DNA of 64,000 bases from Seison nebaliae (GCA_023231475.1 JALJEE010003220.1:1-64000); one strand, 5' to 3'; shown: positions 14,138 to 29,296, numbered from the stretch's first letter. Program-made: numbers and translations. Notes: generated by a model not told the origin, from the sequence alone.

Positions 14138-16590
14138 ACTTCCTCATAAATTTGGATGATTTAAATAAACTACAATTTCGCTCCATATTTTTTAAAATCC
14201 ATATTCTCACACACTGAAAATTCATATCGCTTCATGGCAAATTTCTATTTTATTGTTCATGTATGCAAGTAGGAAGATAATGTGACCAATATTAAATACG
14301 AGTAAAAATAAAAATAAAGAATATTTTATTTAGAAAAAATATCTTATTAAATTATTGGACAAATAATATATATATATATATATATAGAAAATGGTAAACG
14401 ATAAATTAAAATATTATTACCCCTTATAGAAAATGATAAAAGATAAATTAAAATATTATTATCCTTTATAAAATATCGTGCAATAGCAGCCTGAGCAAAT
14501 GTATAATAGATTTGATAGATATACAACGATCCATTATAATATCTTAATTTCCAAAGAGTTTCCATTCCAATTTTGATATTCATCGCGTCTATAAATCTTA
14601 ACAAATCAACAACGTTTGATTAAGGATTCTATGTATGGGATTGAAATTTCGGGCATTGTCGTGCCCTATCGTACCATCCGATATCCATAGGCTTTATTCA
14701 CTTGAATGGATAACAAGCCCCTTATAAAACAAACTTAGAATTTCACCCTTATATTAACTTTGGTAGAAATTTCCCCATAAAAATTGTTCCCAATGATGAA
14801 ATGTATAAAATACTCAGAGCCCATTTTGTACGCAGAAGATTTAACCAATTTTCCCAAAAAAATCTATTCAATCTATAATCTGTGTTATAATTTTGATAAC
14901 CCTGAGAAATTACTATATATGTCAAATCCAATTTGAGATTATGCGTGCGAATCAAGGGTGCTCAGTCATTCTAGATATGCGAAGAACAAATCTTCCCAGG
15001 GGGAAGGCAAAGAACTTTTTAACTATTATTCTTTTTGATGTTCTTCACATGCCTTTTAAACATCGTCATGCTTCTCCATCCGATTATGAGAACAGACGGA
15101 TCAATACAATCTATATTTTCCTTTCTAGAAATGAAGAGTCGTCTTAAACCATGATATCCTTTCTTGTTGCTTCTTGACATCCACAACGTCTCCAGGCTTT
15201 CATTAAATATGTATCGAGGACGAACCATTTTCGTGCTCTGTTACCCAAATTATATACTATTATATACTATATAGATATAAATATCCCCTTTGAATATAAT
15301 ATTTCCATCCAATTCTCTATTATTTTCACATTTTACTTGTCAACTTTGTGAAGGGTCGATAAGAGAACTTCGTCTAGATAAATATCGTTTCTATCAGCAG
15401 GGCAGAAGAAACTTGGCAATTGTCGTATCGACTAGGAGGAAGAGGGTATCCAGAAAACCCAATAGAATATCCATTCCATATAGTTATTTTAACCCTTATA
15501 AAGTTGAGTAGATCCTTAACCGAATCCGAATATATTATTTCGTATAATTTAGTTAACCTATATATGGAACCACCGGAATGAGAGAAGTGAATTCCATAGA
15601 ATACTCCACAAATGTATTTTCCATATAATCAATGGCTGAAGAACTTTCCTTCAGTTCATTGACAGACCATTAAAATCTCCCGATTGATTATACATTCTTC
15701 ATATTATTCTCATATAATCCCCATATGACGGCCCTTTATAGAAGTACAAACTTTCGTTTGTTCTATTTGATGCAATCCATATGTTATTCGTTTTTTTTCT
15801 CCAGGGTAAAAGTATATCATACATATATCAATAATCAAAGATATAACGACAATCATAATCTTTGTACTCTTTATTGAACGAGAAAGATACAAAGAAAAGA
15901 TATTCACAAATAAATTCTTCTAAAACGTTTATGTTGCTGCTGCTGCTGCTCATGCTACTGTTGTTGTTAAAAATTTTGAAATATCATGTAATGTCAAAAA
16001 AGTTTCATATTTCTCAATTTCAGATACATTCGAACTATTCAGTAAACAAAAAAATGGCTTTTTAAATTGAATTTTTATAATTAAAATATTTATTTTTATT
16101 TCCTTTTATTTATGGATATATTTTATAGTTTTATTATTTTTTTCTCTCGAGAGCTTTCAATTTAGACGATTGATTTATACGAATCTTGAATGGAAATGAA
16201 TTGTTTTAGCTTGATTCGTCAATCAGCCGAAAAACTATCATCCATTCAATAATAGATAATTCCTAGATAATTCTCATGATAAGTGCAAGAATAAATAATT
16301 GATATTATATGTGAAAAAGGAGATTGTTGGTAGCATCGTCAGAGGGATAATGGCCACCCAAGCAATGACATGTTAGAATTATAATAAAATTGTAAGATGA
16401 ATATAATTTATTCTCCAAAAGTTTCTTCAAAAATTAAGAACTTGAATGAATATTATAATAATATCATTGGGGGACATCATAACTATTATTGGAATGAAGC
16501 GACGATAACTTTAAAATATTTCTCATCTGTACTCTTTCAGTTAAGTCGTTTTTGTTATTGAAATAAAACTTAAATTTTCATCCAACTCAG
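14138..16590. other. Repeat-derived DNA upstream of unc-79
   Basis: A (TA)n run lies at 14367-14386. Minus-strand readings show broken coding remnants: a 258-bp open frame at 14604-14347 (LRFIDAMNIKIGMETLWKL) and, near 15690-15640, an SGDFNGL motif like that of LINE endonucleases. These are probably old transposon fragments with many stops. No intact gene is visible. The missing first unc-79 exon or exons may also lie here or further upstream. Confidence 0.35.
14386..14470. repeat. Tandem duplication of about 41 bp
   Basis: Two near-identical units, each beginning TAGAAAATG and ending with an ACCCCTTA/ATCCTTTA-type string, lie head to tail next to the (TA)n run. Confidence 0.6.
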
Positions 16591-16603
16591 TATTTTGGAG
16601 GAG

Positions 16604-18379
16604 ATGCAGGGAAATGTGGAAATGGTTTTAAAAGAACGACAAGCCATCCAAATTAAGGAGAACAGCAAAGATGATGAACTATTACGATCTAATCATCAAC
16701 CGAATATGAACTATGTTTCATTGTATCATTCTCTGATGAATGTCATGAACGTATTACCATCCATTCATCAACAGGAACAATATACAGGTGAAATTTTTTG
16801 AGATATTTTTCTTTGAATAATTGTGGAAAGTAATTGTGTATTTAATGTGAATAAAATGTGAAAGTTTTGTGTTTTTGTGAAATTTGATTATCGAGTTTAT
16901 TTTCTTCCAATTATACTATTGGTAAAGTTTGGTCATAATTGTATTATAATCTATACTTGTCCATTTGAAGGTATTGCCACTGAAGTGTTGAATGTTCTAC
17001 ATTTTCTTATTCCATTTCTACCTTGTGATATCCTCGAATATTTACCATATCAATTGATTATTCAATTGAATAATTTCCGATCGGAATATTTACAAACAAC
17101 ATTAATTCGAATTATTATTTATCAATTGATGCCGATCATCATTCGATATGGTCAAATGAAGAAATCGATAAATTGTGAGCAGATTTATCAGACGATTCCA
17201 TCCATACTATCGGTCGTCACCAGTAACTGCTCGTCAATCCAAGTGATGATGGAGTGTGTGGAAATGATTCTGCAATTTATTCCCGATATTCATCTTCAAT
17301 TGTTGAATCTCATCACTTATGGTACTTGGACTAGTCGATGTAATTGTCTTTTGTTATTGATGAGTTATTTCCCAAATCTGGTTGCAAATGAACAGATGAT
17401 GATGGAAAAAGAGAAGAATTCCTTCAATCTTTTCAACCATCTACAACGTCCTCAAATTAAATGTCAGTCTTTAGCCTGTTATCGCATCAGTTCACAAACA
17501 TCGATATCTGTTGCTAATTATGTGATAGTGGAACCGTTGCTTTGTTTCCATGGTTACGCATCAGCTACACCATGTTATATTTGTGAGAATTGTTATCAAC
17601 TTCTTTCAGACACTATTAAATCTTATACGATCCGTCTAATTAGTCCAATCAATTATTCTCTGTCAATTTGTTGCGAATGTGACGACTGTTCAGAATTGAC
17701 GTCGTTCTATTGTTGGAATTCTCAATGTTCATTAGAATTCCAAGGTAATATTAGTGAATTGAGACCAATCGGTTTCTGTGATAAATGTTATTGGCGACAT
17801 CATATCGATTCGACACATACAGCTCAAAAAAGCTCCTTTGAGAATTTTCCTCATTTCCAGGAAATGGTATCGAACGTTCTCAATGGATTCGACTTCGATT
17901 TATTAGTTTACTGTTTACAGAATCGACAATTTATTCAATCATCATTTCAATTAGCTGATGCGTTCAAATTAGATTTAACCAATTGTCTAATTTCCAGAAA
18001 AGTGACGAAACAATTTAATGGAAAATTTCCTGTGAAGAAGTCGAAAGAGAAAGATTGTCGATTGAATCGACAAATTTTGGGATCGATGAATGAAATCAAT
18101 TCGACGATGACTGACGATCAATATTCTTTGCCTATAGTCTCATTCAATATCATGACATTATCAAATCGTCTTCTTCTTTATTCTTGTGGTGATGTTTGTG
18201 TTCGTCTACTCAATTCACCCGAACGTTATTTACAATTACAAGAGAAATGTAAAAATATCGATAATGTTCAAGTTCCAATAGAAAGTTTCATAGGACAACC
18301 AACCATTTTACCAATAGGCAATTCATTATCACAACTTCCCCAACAACAACAACAACAACATAATACAAATAAAAATATA

Positions 18380-18421
<42 letters not shown>

Positions 18422-21400
18422 AATTTATTGTCGTTGAAGGATAGTCATCGATCTATGTTGATATTAAATCAACCAGAAGTACGATCGAATCCTTTACAGA
18501 AATGTCGATGGAAACATGGTAGAAAATCGGAAGTTAAAACTTTAAGAAAATTAAGTTCGTCTCTCAATCGATCTGATGTCATATTAACGACAACTTTCAA
18601 AAATATCACCACTTCAACCAACAGCAACAACAACAATAATATAAATAATGAATTTTCCTCAAACCAAAATTTATTAGGGAGAACTATTCCGAAGAATGAT
18701 TCGGAAACATTCTCCCAATCGAAACGTGTGACTAGTTCGACGATGTTACCACAATTAGTAACGTCACAACCACCATTACCACCATCCACCACTTTAATGA
18801 CGATTAATAGTGATACTCCGAATGAGAATGAGAATCAATTACCATTTCTCACATTGAATCGATTCCATAATTTCGCACTGAATTCTATCACGAGAGCGAA
18901 CGTTAAGAAATCTCAATTAAAGTCTTTAATTCCACTCCAAAAATTTCTAATGAGAAATATTTTTTATTTACAAGTCAATTTCTCATCGATCCAATTCTCC
19001 AATTTATTTCGAACGAATCCAATGAATCAATTCTATAATTGTCTCTCAATCATCTCACCAGATTTGGAGAAGGAAATGATTTCACTTCTATCACCATTCT
19101 CTCTTTCTCATCATCAGGAATATAATATGAATGATCAATTCGAACGGAATGCTCAATTAATATCGAATCGAACATTGGCACAAAATAAACGTATGAAAAG
19201 TGAATCAGAGAATTTTCTCGATCGATTTCTCTTTCGATTTCTCCAACAAATTGAAACAAATTCTCATCAACATTTTCCTATAGACGACCATGAGAATATT
19301 TGGAGATTTGTCGTTAATCTGAAAGAATGGTCCTCTCACAAATCTTATGAGCATAATATTCTGACTTCCAACCATATTATTGAACAATTGATTTGGTTGA
19401 ATGGAATGATGGAATCGTTAATACTTCCCAGTGAAGTCATCGGAAATTTGTGGATGAAATGGTTAGAAATGTTACCCGACTTGAAATTATCGGACGATCA
19501 TTTCATTTTTTGTCGTGAGATATTTCAAAAATTATTTAGCCTTTATGATTCGGTTAAATTCCTTCGACCATTCCCATTAAATGAATCAAATTCCAATGGA
19601 GATGTTCGGTATGAACGTTTATCCATCGTAGACATATTATGTGAGAAATTGAGTATTAACATTTTTCATGGAATTATTGAGAGATTCGGTGTTCATGACG
19701 ATTTTTCGTCTAGAAACTTCTTGACCGTTTTCACCGAATTGAACGAGGCAATTCTCCAATTTCATAATATGATCGTATCGTTATCTTGTTTGAGTGAAAT
19801 GGATATACGAATTCCATTTCAATTAATTTTCAAAATGACTACCACAATCATCAGTTTAGTGAGAGTGATGAATGATTTCTATCAATCCAACATCTCCATC
19901 ATTCAGGAGAATATGATTCAAAATGCTTCACCAAAACATCAGGAGGAAATTAAAACGAACACCAGAACGAAAAGACGTGCAACATTTCATGTCGATTCAT
20001 CTGATAGTGATCATGATCATGGTGAGAACGATGAGGGAAATGGACGAGTGAACGATGATATTTATGAGACGAATAAAAATATCGTTGATTCGATATTGTC
20101 TCTCGTGTTCGATATTCGACGAATCTTCCAATCTACTTTCATAAAATTATCTCAATTGAATATGAAACAATTAAGAATTTGGTTCAATCCCACATTCTTC
20201 GAACAAGCACAACAACGCAATCAACAACAACAACAACAACCACAACAACAATTTCCTCAGACTTCGATGGATTATCGAACGACATGTCCAATTACATTTA
20301 ATCAGATGTGTCAAGTACAATTTGCACTTTTGTTGCAAATGTCTGATGGATGGTTCTATGATACATTGATGAGTGATAATAAAATAAATGGAGAGAATTT
20401 CCTTTTTAATCAATTTCAATTTGATACAACAGATAAATTGTATTGGTATGAGATACTCTTGGAAATCTTATCAGTGTCATCAAACGATTCATTAGATATT
20501 GGAGAATTTGATCTTTCATCGATTAAACCACACGTCAGTGTTTCACAAACGACAAATAATAAATTTCATTCGAATATCTCTTCTTCACTCTCGTTGAAGA
20601 GAAAAGTGAAATTAGAGAATACAATTATAACTAACAACATTCCCAATAATATATCGACCGATTATCAAGAAGTTTATTATCAATTGATTCAATCGTTCGA
20701 TTATTCGAAGAAACAAAATTCTAATTATTGTCAATCGATATTACATCATGTCCGTCTTAATCAACCGTTGACATCATCCGTTCTCTCAGCCCAACATGAG
20801 AATTCGATGATTGACAATGACATGTTAGATTTGGATGAATTAATTTTAAATAATCTCTTAAGTCTGCCTGGTCGTCATGAGAATTATTATAAAATAATTC
20901 GTCATCTCCTTCAAGAGGAGGATGAATATGATTTGAAACATATCGCCACTTATGTTCCATTACCGACGTTACTCCTTTATCGTATCATGCAAGATTTGTC
21001 CATTCGTAATCCATTAATAATGGAAAGTATCGAACATGTCGCAATGAATTGGATAGATGTTGATGTGTCATCTCTTGGTCATCAATCGAAAGAGAAGACG
21101 AATGAAATTCGTCAATTACAAGAGAATAAAAACCAGTTGGTAGTTTGTCAAAATATTTTATTGTTGACAATGAAATGTTTTCGACTACTTCTCATCAACT
21201 ATAACGTTTTCACATTTATCGACGAGAATACTTTCGTTCATGACGATCCGTCAATTTCCATCAATCAACGTCTTCACCAGAAAACGGTGGAAGACGACGA
21301 GAATAGTTTCCGTCGAATATCATTAAATTTGACAAAAGATCGATATAAACATATTAGTTCGACAGTGAAAAATCGACGAACTTCCATGTCTCAACTGAAA

Positions 21401-24400
21401 ACACTTTATCATACCGATTACGAGTTAGATGATGATAATAGATTGAAATTTCCACCGATTCGAATGAGTAAATATCCGTCCGATCCAGATGATTATGGAA
21501 ATACGACGAAAAAGTCTCCTAAAAAATCAGACGCTTCTCTTATGACATCGTTTACAACAACAAGAATAAGTGAAAATAATAATAATAATAATAATATTAA
21601 GAGAAGATCAACTTGGAAAGTATCGAAAGAGAAAATTTTGAATGTACTTTTTTTCAAATATCTTCGTCAAGTTTTCATTCGACAATCAATTCGGAAACTT
21701 TGGACGTTGTTACTTCTTCACGACATGGATATGATTGGTGATATATCATCTTGCTTCATATTTATTTGTTCTTCCAAATCGGCATATTTCGATTTATGTC
21801 AAATGATATGTCAATCGCTCTACGAACGATATTGTACATGTGAATATCAACCGAATTTCATCGATCATATCACTCGATTATCACACTTGATGACATTCCT
21901 TTCATCAACACAATTAACTCAAAATAATGTATATGTTGAAGCGACGATTGTTTTCTTATCACAAATGTTATTGAATGAGAATTTCAATGATCGTTGTTCT
22001 TCCATCAGTAGAATTTCGTTGGAGACACAAGGTAAATTCCAAAGATATTATGTTCATCCTAGTTACTATTTGAATTCATTCGGAATTCTCGAACGAATCA
22101 TCAAAACGATCAAACTCGTTCATCATTCTCCCAAAATACCAACGACGAAATATAATAAAGAACAGTTGAAACGAATATCATCGAATATAATTCGATTACG
22201 ATTAAATAATTTCGATTTATTTGACGACGTTCACAATTATTTAATTTCTGTCGTTCTCGCCATCGTTAATTTGGAGAGTAAGGAGAGAAAAGAGAATCGT
22301 TTTGATGGGGAATTAAGTGCAGCAAATATCCAATCCATCGCCACATTATTAGAACAATTATCAGGAAATGCCATTTATACCGTCACATCTTGTTTCATTA
22401 ATCAATTTGCATCAACGTCAATTAATTGGCGAGAGTTATTAGAAGAGACGAGAAAAACTGATCAATTTCATTTTCTTGATAAATTCCATCCGATCGATAT
22501 TGATAATTCCATAACAAATCTTTATCTTTCCATACGTCATCTGAATGAGACGCGACGACATCTCCTTCTCGTCACTCTCACTCGATTGAGACAACTTCGT
22601 CCACAATCCATTTCTTATCGTTTTCAATCGATTCATCAACCATCCGATTCTCTCATAGATAATGAGACATTATCTACTCATTCCTCTTCGACATTAAATG
22701 ATATTTTATCGAAATATTTATTCAAATCTTTTATTTTCTTCTCCAATCTCTTCCAAAAGAAAATGGAAGGCAGTGGCCAAATTGGTAATATCAATCGAAA
22801 TGAATCTTTATTTTCTTCTGCTCGTCAAAATTTACTTTCGTTTGTTAGTGACGACAATTCGAATTTTACTCAATTTCATCGACCATCTCAATTGAAAAGT
22901 AGAGATCGAACATATGACACTGTCAATTTCATGTCGTTGAGAGTACTACTCGAATATTGTGATAGTTTAGTGAGTGAAGCTCAATTGTTAGACGATCAAC
23001 AATGTGTCCATTCCATTCTTCCCAATCGATTCCAATCGAAGAAACATCACAATAAAATAGCGAACATCTATCGACGAATTATCATGCAAAAAAGATTGAA
23101 TGATTCCAATCGATATATCGATCGTATTGATGATATTGTTAATGGTATTCATCTGACATCGCCAGCAGAATTATTACGGCATAACATCTATCAATTATCT
23201 CCTTCTCTATTCTCCGTTTACTCAGCGATATTGGCCCAAGAACAGAAAGAAACTCATCCGACACCTGTTTGCCAATCGACGATGATTGATCCGATTCTAT
23301 TCCGATCCCATTGTATCAATATTCATTTATGTTCCAATGCTCGTCATCGATACAATTTCATGAATTATTCGTCAATCTTATGCAATACTGCCACTACACC
23401 AATCGTTGGAAATAATATGAATATTAGTAATAGTAATATGGAAATGAATGACGATTTGCGAATGGAATCCATTGGTAATTTATTAGAAGGTTCCCATCCT
23501 TCATTCTTCATTATTCCATCAGTGTTCTCTTTAACAGATTCGGAAGTGAATATGATTTATTTCTTGATGTTAGAAATATTAGATAAGAATGTTACTCTAA
23601 CACTCATACGGAATATTTTGACGGTTAACATCACTTTTGATTTTTTTTCCAAATTTTTTCAAAATTATTTTTCAAAATTTTTTCTAAAATGTTTTTTTTT
23701 CAAATTTGTCATTCCTATCAACTTTCATTCACCTTTCGTCTTGTCATTCAATATTGTGGAAGCATCTCTAATCGTCTATTCACTTCTAGACGTTGGCACA
23801 TGATTGTCATATCAGTAAACTAATGCAATCGATTCCACCGATCAGGAGACCTCAACATAATTTAATAAATTCGGGTAGTGATCCGAATGACGTTCAAGAT
23901 GTTCATGTGAATAATAATCAATTTAGGAAAGTAGGTGGTGATGAAACGGTGAGGAAAACATTGAAGAATCCATTAATCAATAACGATTCATTGTTGAACA
24001 ATAATCAGAATTGTGAGAAACCTGAACGTCGATCTCGTTTGTCATCACTTACTGAATTACCTCGAATTGTCGATAATCGAATGGAAGTTGATCATTCAGA
24101 ATCATCATCTGATAATCGACAATCATTATGGATAAGAAATACTTTACAAAAGAAGAAAATTAATGCGATGAAAAATAGGAGGAAAACACAACAATGTCAA
24201 TCGTCAAACGATCGAATTCATGGACGAAAAGGGCGGAAGGAGAAAAAGAAATTAAAGAATTCGAATTTTGACGATCTATCCAAAAGAAGCAAAGGAAGGA
24301 AAGTAATAACAGGAAAACGTCGACGAAATAGGAAGAAAGGGAAATTTTTTAAATTCTTAAAAAAGAATTTCAATTGGGAAAATTATCAACGACTGATTTT

Positions 24401-27400
24401 TATGAATTATCGACTATTGAGAATCGATACTAATAAACGATTATTCGTCCGTCCCATCACCTCGTACGAAAATGAAATGTTGACGAACTTATTAAATTTG
24501 ACGGAACCGATGACAAATTTTGAGAAAATACAAAATAAGTTTGTGAATTCGAATGTGAATGAAATGGAAAGAAATCGAACAATAAATGATGAGAATCTTC
24601 GAATAAATTGGATTCAAATAAGTTTTCGTGTTTTGGCAATGATGTTGGGCTATTCGATGAGAAATTCCCAATTTATCATTTCGCCACTTTATTTAAGAAA
24701 TTCGACAACTTTCCGAACATTTCTCCAATTTATCGTTCTCGTTCTCGATAAGAATATCGAATTGGTTCAATTTCTTCGATGTTCGACACATCGATTAAAT
24801 ACTATCGAACAATATCGATCAGATGTACGTCGACATCAAGTTAAAGAGAAATTAAACGTGTCGAAAAATTTGCATATTTTCAAAAAATTTATGAAGCGAT
24901 ATGAAGTTCATTTTAAGAGATCCATGGAAATCTCTTTGAAAGATGTTCGTCAATCTCAAGACGATTCATCAAATTGTTCGTCGTTAACTTCACAACAATA
25001 TGCATCATCATCTTGTTCATCATCATCATCGTCATTATCAAGATCGTCAAAGAATTCGAATGCTTTCTCTAAATCTTCATCATCCAGTTCTTCCGTCACA
25101 TCATCAATAAAATCAAATTCATCGATATTGTCACGAATCGATTTCAATTCATTCTTTCCCAACAGATATTCTGCTATTTCATCCAGTGCCAGTTCTCGTC
25201 GTAATTCTATGGGAAACTTATCAATAAAATCATTATCTTCATCTGGTTCTCGAATCGATTCACGATCATCACCATCGACAACGTCAACGACGAAAACTAC
25301 GACAGGCGAAACGGATTCCTCAACGAAAAATCGGAAAAACGATCGAATCAAACCAGTTTTCCATTTGAATCGATTTGACGTCGGAATAAATCGATTAAAG
25401 AGAAAAGATGAATTGGATGTGTCGACTGGTATTTTGGAGGATGGGAAAATTCGAAATGATAATGGGAAATTGGCAGGATCGTCTCACAATTTTCTACCGA
25501 TTCTTAAACGAAAAGGCAACGAAGGTGAAATATTCTCACCATTCAACATTTCTAATCAACGACAACAACAACAACAACAACATAATCATCATCATAATCA
25601 TCATCATAATCATCATCATCATCAACATCATCATATACCACAACAACAACAACAGCAACAACAATTCTCTACGAATAATTCACAACAATATCATTCATCA
25701 ATTTATATGCAAATTCAACAACAACAACAAAATTTACCCTCAATAAATCAACAACAAAAGGAGAAGATGAGACATACGATTGTATCGCCAAATAATCGTT
25801 TGAACGATATCGTATCGACGGTTTATGGGAAAATGAATGAACCACCCGAAATTATAGAACAATATTTTTCCACTTTCCTTTTCAATCTGCTCATACATTC
25901 GACTTGTTCGGTTGAATGTCGAGACTCCATCATTCACACTAATAAATATAATCAAGATATTTATAAATGTTTCCCATTTCTCCCAACTGCCACGCTCAAT
26001 CGAAAGATGGAAACAAATCATCAAATAAATCAATTCGATAATTCTCAGAAACATTCAAAATGTCGCCAATATCATTCGTTACTCTTATTCGACGAAGTGG
26101 AATTACGAGTTTTTTGGCTTCAGATTGTTGCCATTCTCGTTTTCAAATATGATACCGTCATCTCCACTTATGACGATGTACAATGTATCATTTATATTCT
26201 GATTAATACATTAAATTCCATCTTATCCGGTATCGAAGGTCATGCGTCCAATATTTTCATGACGAAGAATTCTAACGTCGATCGAAAACGGTGGAAATTG
26301 AAAAAGAATTATTTTCCATTCCAAAATGAACATGATGATACTGAGACATCTCACACCTCTTCCAATCCGTCAGCTCAACGAACCATTCTCCTCACCATCT
26401 GGCATGAACATATTCGCTCTTTCTACCAGAAACATTTCTCCATGTGTGAATTGGAACATGATTATGATCTCTATAATTCTATTATGATCAAACCAATGTT
26501 GAACGTTAATATCGCTTCATTATTTGACAATGATTGTCTCTCTTGGATATTCACTGTGGCCACATTGATCGCTCAAAATCGAGCTGCACAAATAGCCCCA
26601 CAACTCCTCACACTCATCGATGTCGTTATTAAATTTTGTGAATGTTCCACCAAGACCACCACAGACATGAACGATTATATCGTTTCTGGAAATTTCTGTA
26701 GTGCAGCGAAACATTTCATCCGATGTACTTTCCAACAATTATCTCAATCGGATTTACTTTCCATCTACTTTTCATATCGGAAATTAAGTTTTCTTTTTTC
26801 TTTCTTCAATTCTTCTTTTTATTTTTCTTCTTCAGATACTTCCACTTTAACATCATTATTCGATTGTTTACAAGATTATGAAGATTATACTCCATTAAAT
26901 GCAACATATCAAGTCCTCCAAGTTTCTTTTTTAAAATGAAATTTAATTTTTTTTCTTTAACAATATTTGAAAGTATTTGACGAAAGAGATGGATCTCTTA
27001 CAGACAACATCAGAAGATGAAAATGAAGCACGAATATTACGTGTGAGTAATTGTCTCCACAACACTTTCTCCTTCATCACCATCATCCATTCAGCTTTCA
27101 ATCATTCCTCATTTTGGCAACAAGTTAATTCTTCCACATCCCTTAAATTCAAATAATGTCATTTCAGATACTGGATTTAATTCATACGATCTTCCGTCAA
27201 ATCATTCGAACGATAACAACTTTATCAATCGACATTAAACAATTTTTCGATTTTCAATTATTGTTTCCTTTAATGATCCGTCTAGTACAATTGCCAACGA
27301 TCACAAACGAATCATACAAAGTTCCTCTTCCAATCCAATTTCCATCATTACGAAATTTAATCCATCACTTTCAGCCTTTAATCGATTGCTTTCTCAATCT

Positions 27401-28799
27401 CTTCTCATATTCTCTTTCCATTACAACAATTAACTTACGATCATTAATGGACGTGTCTCATGCATTCTCTCAATATTTATTGAAAGATCGTGAGAAATTT
27501 AGTTTGAGTCGTCATGTCATAAGATGTCTCACAGATTTCCTTCAGAAGAAAATCGTTTTCCATCCCAATATATTTGTACTTCTCCAAGTTCTATATAACC
27601 TTTCTCTATATGTATTTTATTCGCTCTTTTAAAGTTTCTTCTTTTAATCAACAACAGTTTATTATCAGAATATCGCCAACATTCTGATTTGATTCCTGAT
27701 ACATCTGGTTTTCAAATGTATTCTTCTGTTAGACTTCTTTTCATCACAACATTTTTTTTATTTGATGAAAATTTTCCATAAATCTTTTCTCTTTCTATTT
27801 CAACAACTATATCAGATATTCAATGGAACGATGGAATCAGTTCGAATGTACTTCGATACATTTGTCGATTATCTGTTGGACACACAAGCCACACTCAATT
27901 TAGCGGAGATGAACATGAATGAACCGAGAAAGAAATTTAAGTTCTCAATTCAAAATCGAAATAAACATTTCTCCTCTCAAATCATCGGCAACGACGAGAG
28001 TCTTGGCGGTTATTTGAAAAAGAGTGTGGCGCAATATGTAGCAATCGAGTTATGTAATCAGAGATGTCTCATAAGGAAAATGTTGCCATGGCTTTTCAAT
28101 CCTCCAACTACAATTCAACATGCGGAGAAAGAGTTTGTGGAATGTATCGATCGAATTCGTTTATTGTCATGGATATTAATTGGAGCATTATCTCATATTT
28201 CCACATGTCCTCAGATGCCCATCGAACCGATCGCAGTACGAGAATCATCACATATTGGCGATTATATTCTCATCATTCTCTCAGCGTTCAATGATTCGAA
28301 TCATTCGTCAGTTACTCATATGTCATCATTCTTTCATACATTTCTCCTCTGTCAATTATGGAGTGTATATGTGGAGAGATTGACGATCGAACATGATGAA
28401 CATGTTCATGCGATTGTCGAGTTTTGGCTTCGAATTACTCCCGCTGTTCTCCAACTCTTTAATCATTCGAAAAGTTTAGTAGAAATGATAAGTATGCATT
28501 TCCTCTCATTAGTCGAATCTCTTATGGAAATCAATTCACTTCTCGCCACCAAATTATTACCAGTTTGGCTTCAACTAATTCTAGCAGCTAATCGACATCG
28601 TACAATTCCCAAACATCTCCGATCACGACTTCGAGCTACTCTCAATTATCAAGCTGGTCTTCCTGACAAACAAAACGTTTGGCCAAGTGCTGAAGATGAA
28701 GCAGTTCGTTTGAGTCGATGGACCCAAAAATTGAGTGTTCGTTTAGCTCAAACGGAGATGCAATCAGCTCGTGCAATGGAACATTTTCATGGAGTTTAA
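16604..28799 (+). CDS. unc79: UNC-79, NALCN sodium-leak channel complex subunit
   Basis: UNC-79 is a large HEAT-like scaffold that, with UNC-80, stabilises and localises the NALCN sodium-leak channel in neurons. Exons as read: 16604-16787, 16971-23623, 23790-26787, 26836-26921, 26974-27123, 27168-27587, 27635-27727 and 27816-28799, about 3855 codons. The N-terminus (IPFLPCDILEYLPYQLI) and the Cys-rich zinc-like segment (CYICENC..CCECDDC..FCDKCYWRHH, about residues 255-345) match vertebrate UNC79. So does the C-terminus (MLPWLFNPPTTIQH, ECIDRIRLLSWILIGALSH, EFWLRITPAVLQL). It is longer than human UNC79 (about 2635 aa) because of Asn, Gln, Ser and His runs. The ATG at 16604 may be internal: an acceptor-like site (AACTCAG, ending 16590) precedes it and the family has roughly 100 further N-terminal residues. 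The junction at 23.62-23.79 kb is uncertain. AATAAA lies near 28819. Confidence 0.92.
25560..25760 (+). repeat. CAA/CAT repeat tract (poly-Gln/poly-His) in unc-79
   Basis: Interrupted CAA and CAT runs encode Gln and His tracts within the third exon. They explain the long alternative-frame open readings here. Confidence 0.8.
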
Positions 28800-28939
28800 T
28801 CTAATTTAGAGAGAGAAAAAAATAAAAATGTTTAAGAAAATATAAAAATTTATTTTTATTGAAACATTTATGAAATTAAATTTAAATAAATAAGAGAAAT
28901 AATTATAGAATTAATACAATCAATTATTACAGACTAATA

Positions 28940-29296
28940 TTAACTAAATTGACTATGAGTGACAAGAGGAGCGAACAAATTGTGAAAGAGTGAACATTTT
29001 AAATCTTTCTCAAGATCTTTCTCCGTTTGGACGGATCGATCTAATATCGTTAAATAATTATTGTGAAGGATTGAGATTTCTTCGTTCAATTCTTTCTCGA
29101 ACTTTCGACGATATGTTTCGGAGACGGAAGTATTTAGACAAATATCCAATTTCAAATCATCATTTTTTTGTATTTCACTTCCTTTTTTTTTCTTTGACGA
29201 TTCTTTTCCTTTTGGAATTTTACAAAAATTTTTCAACCGTTTTATTTTCTTCATATGGAAATTGTTTCCTCCAATTAATTTTTTTAGCTGTTCGTC
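28940..29296 (-). CDS. Small basic coiled-coil hypothetical protein
   Basis: The open frame ends at 28940 and begins after a TGA near 29297. An ATG at 29254 gives 104 residues, but an acceptor-like CTCAAG just upstream of KDEQLKKLIGG suggests an earlier exon. The first half is Lys-rich (KESSKKKKGSE). The second half is helical (KFEKELNEEISILHNNYLTI) and looks like a coiled coil, as in small subunits of nuclear complexes. I do not recognise the family. It is tail-to-tail with unc-79 about 140 bp away, and AATAAA signals on the minus strand lie near 28863-28850. Confidence 0.5.
   Translation of the reverse strand, partial: DEQLKKLIGGNNFHMKKIKRLKNFCKIPKGKESSKKKKGSEIQKNDDLKLDICLNTSVSETYRRKFEKELNEEISILHNNYLTILDRSVQTEKDLEKDLKCSLFHNLFAPLVTHSQFS

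Noticed and set aside
25408-25746. Asn/Ile-rich 112-codon open frame
   Set aside because: Alternative frame of the unc-79 CAA/CAT tract.
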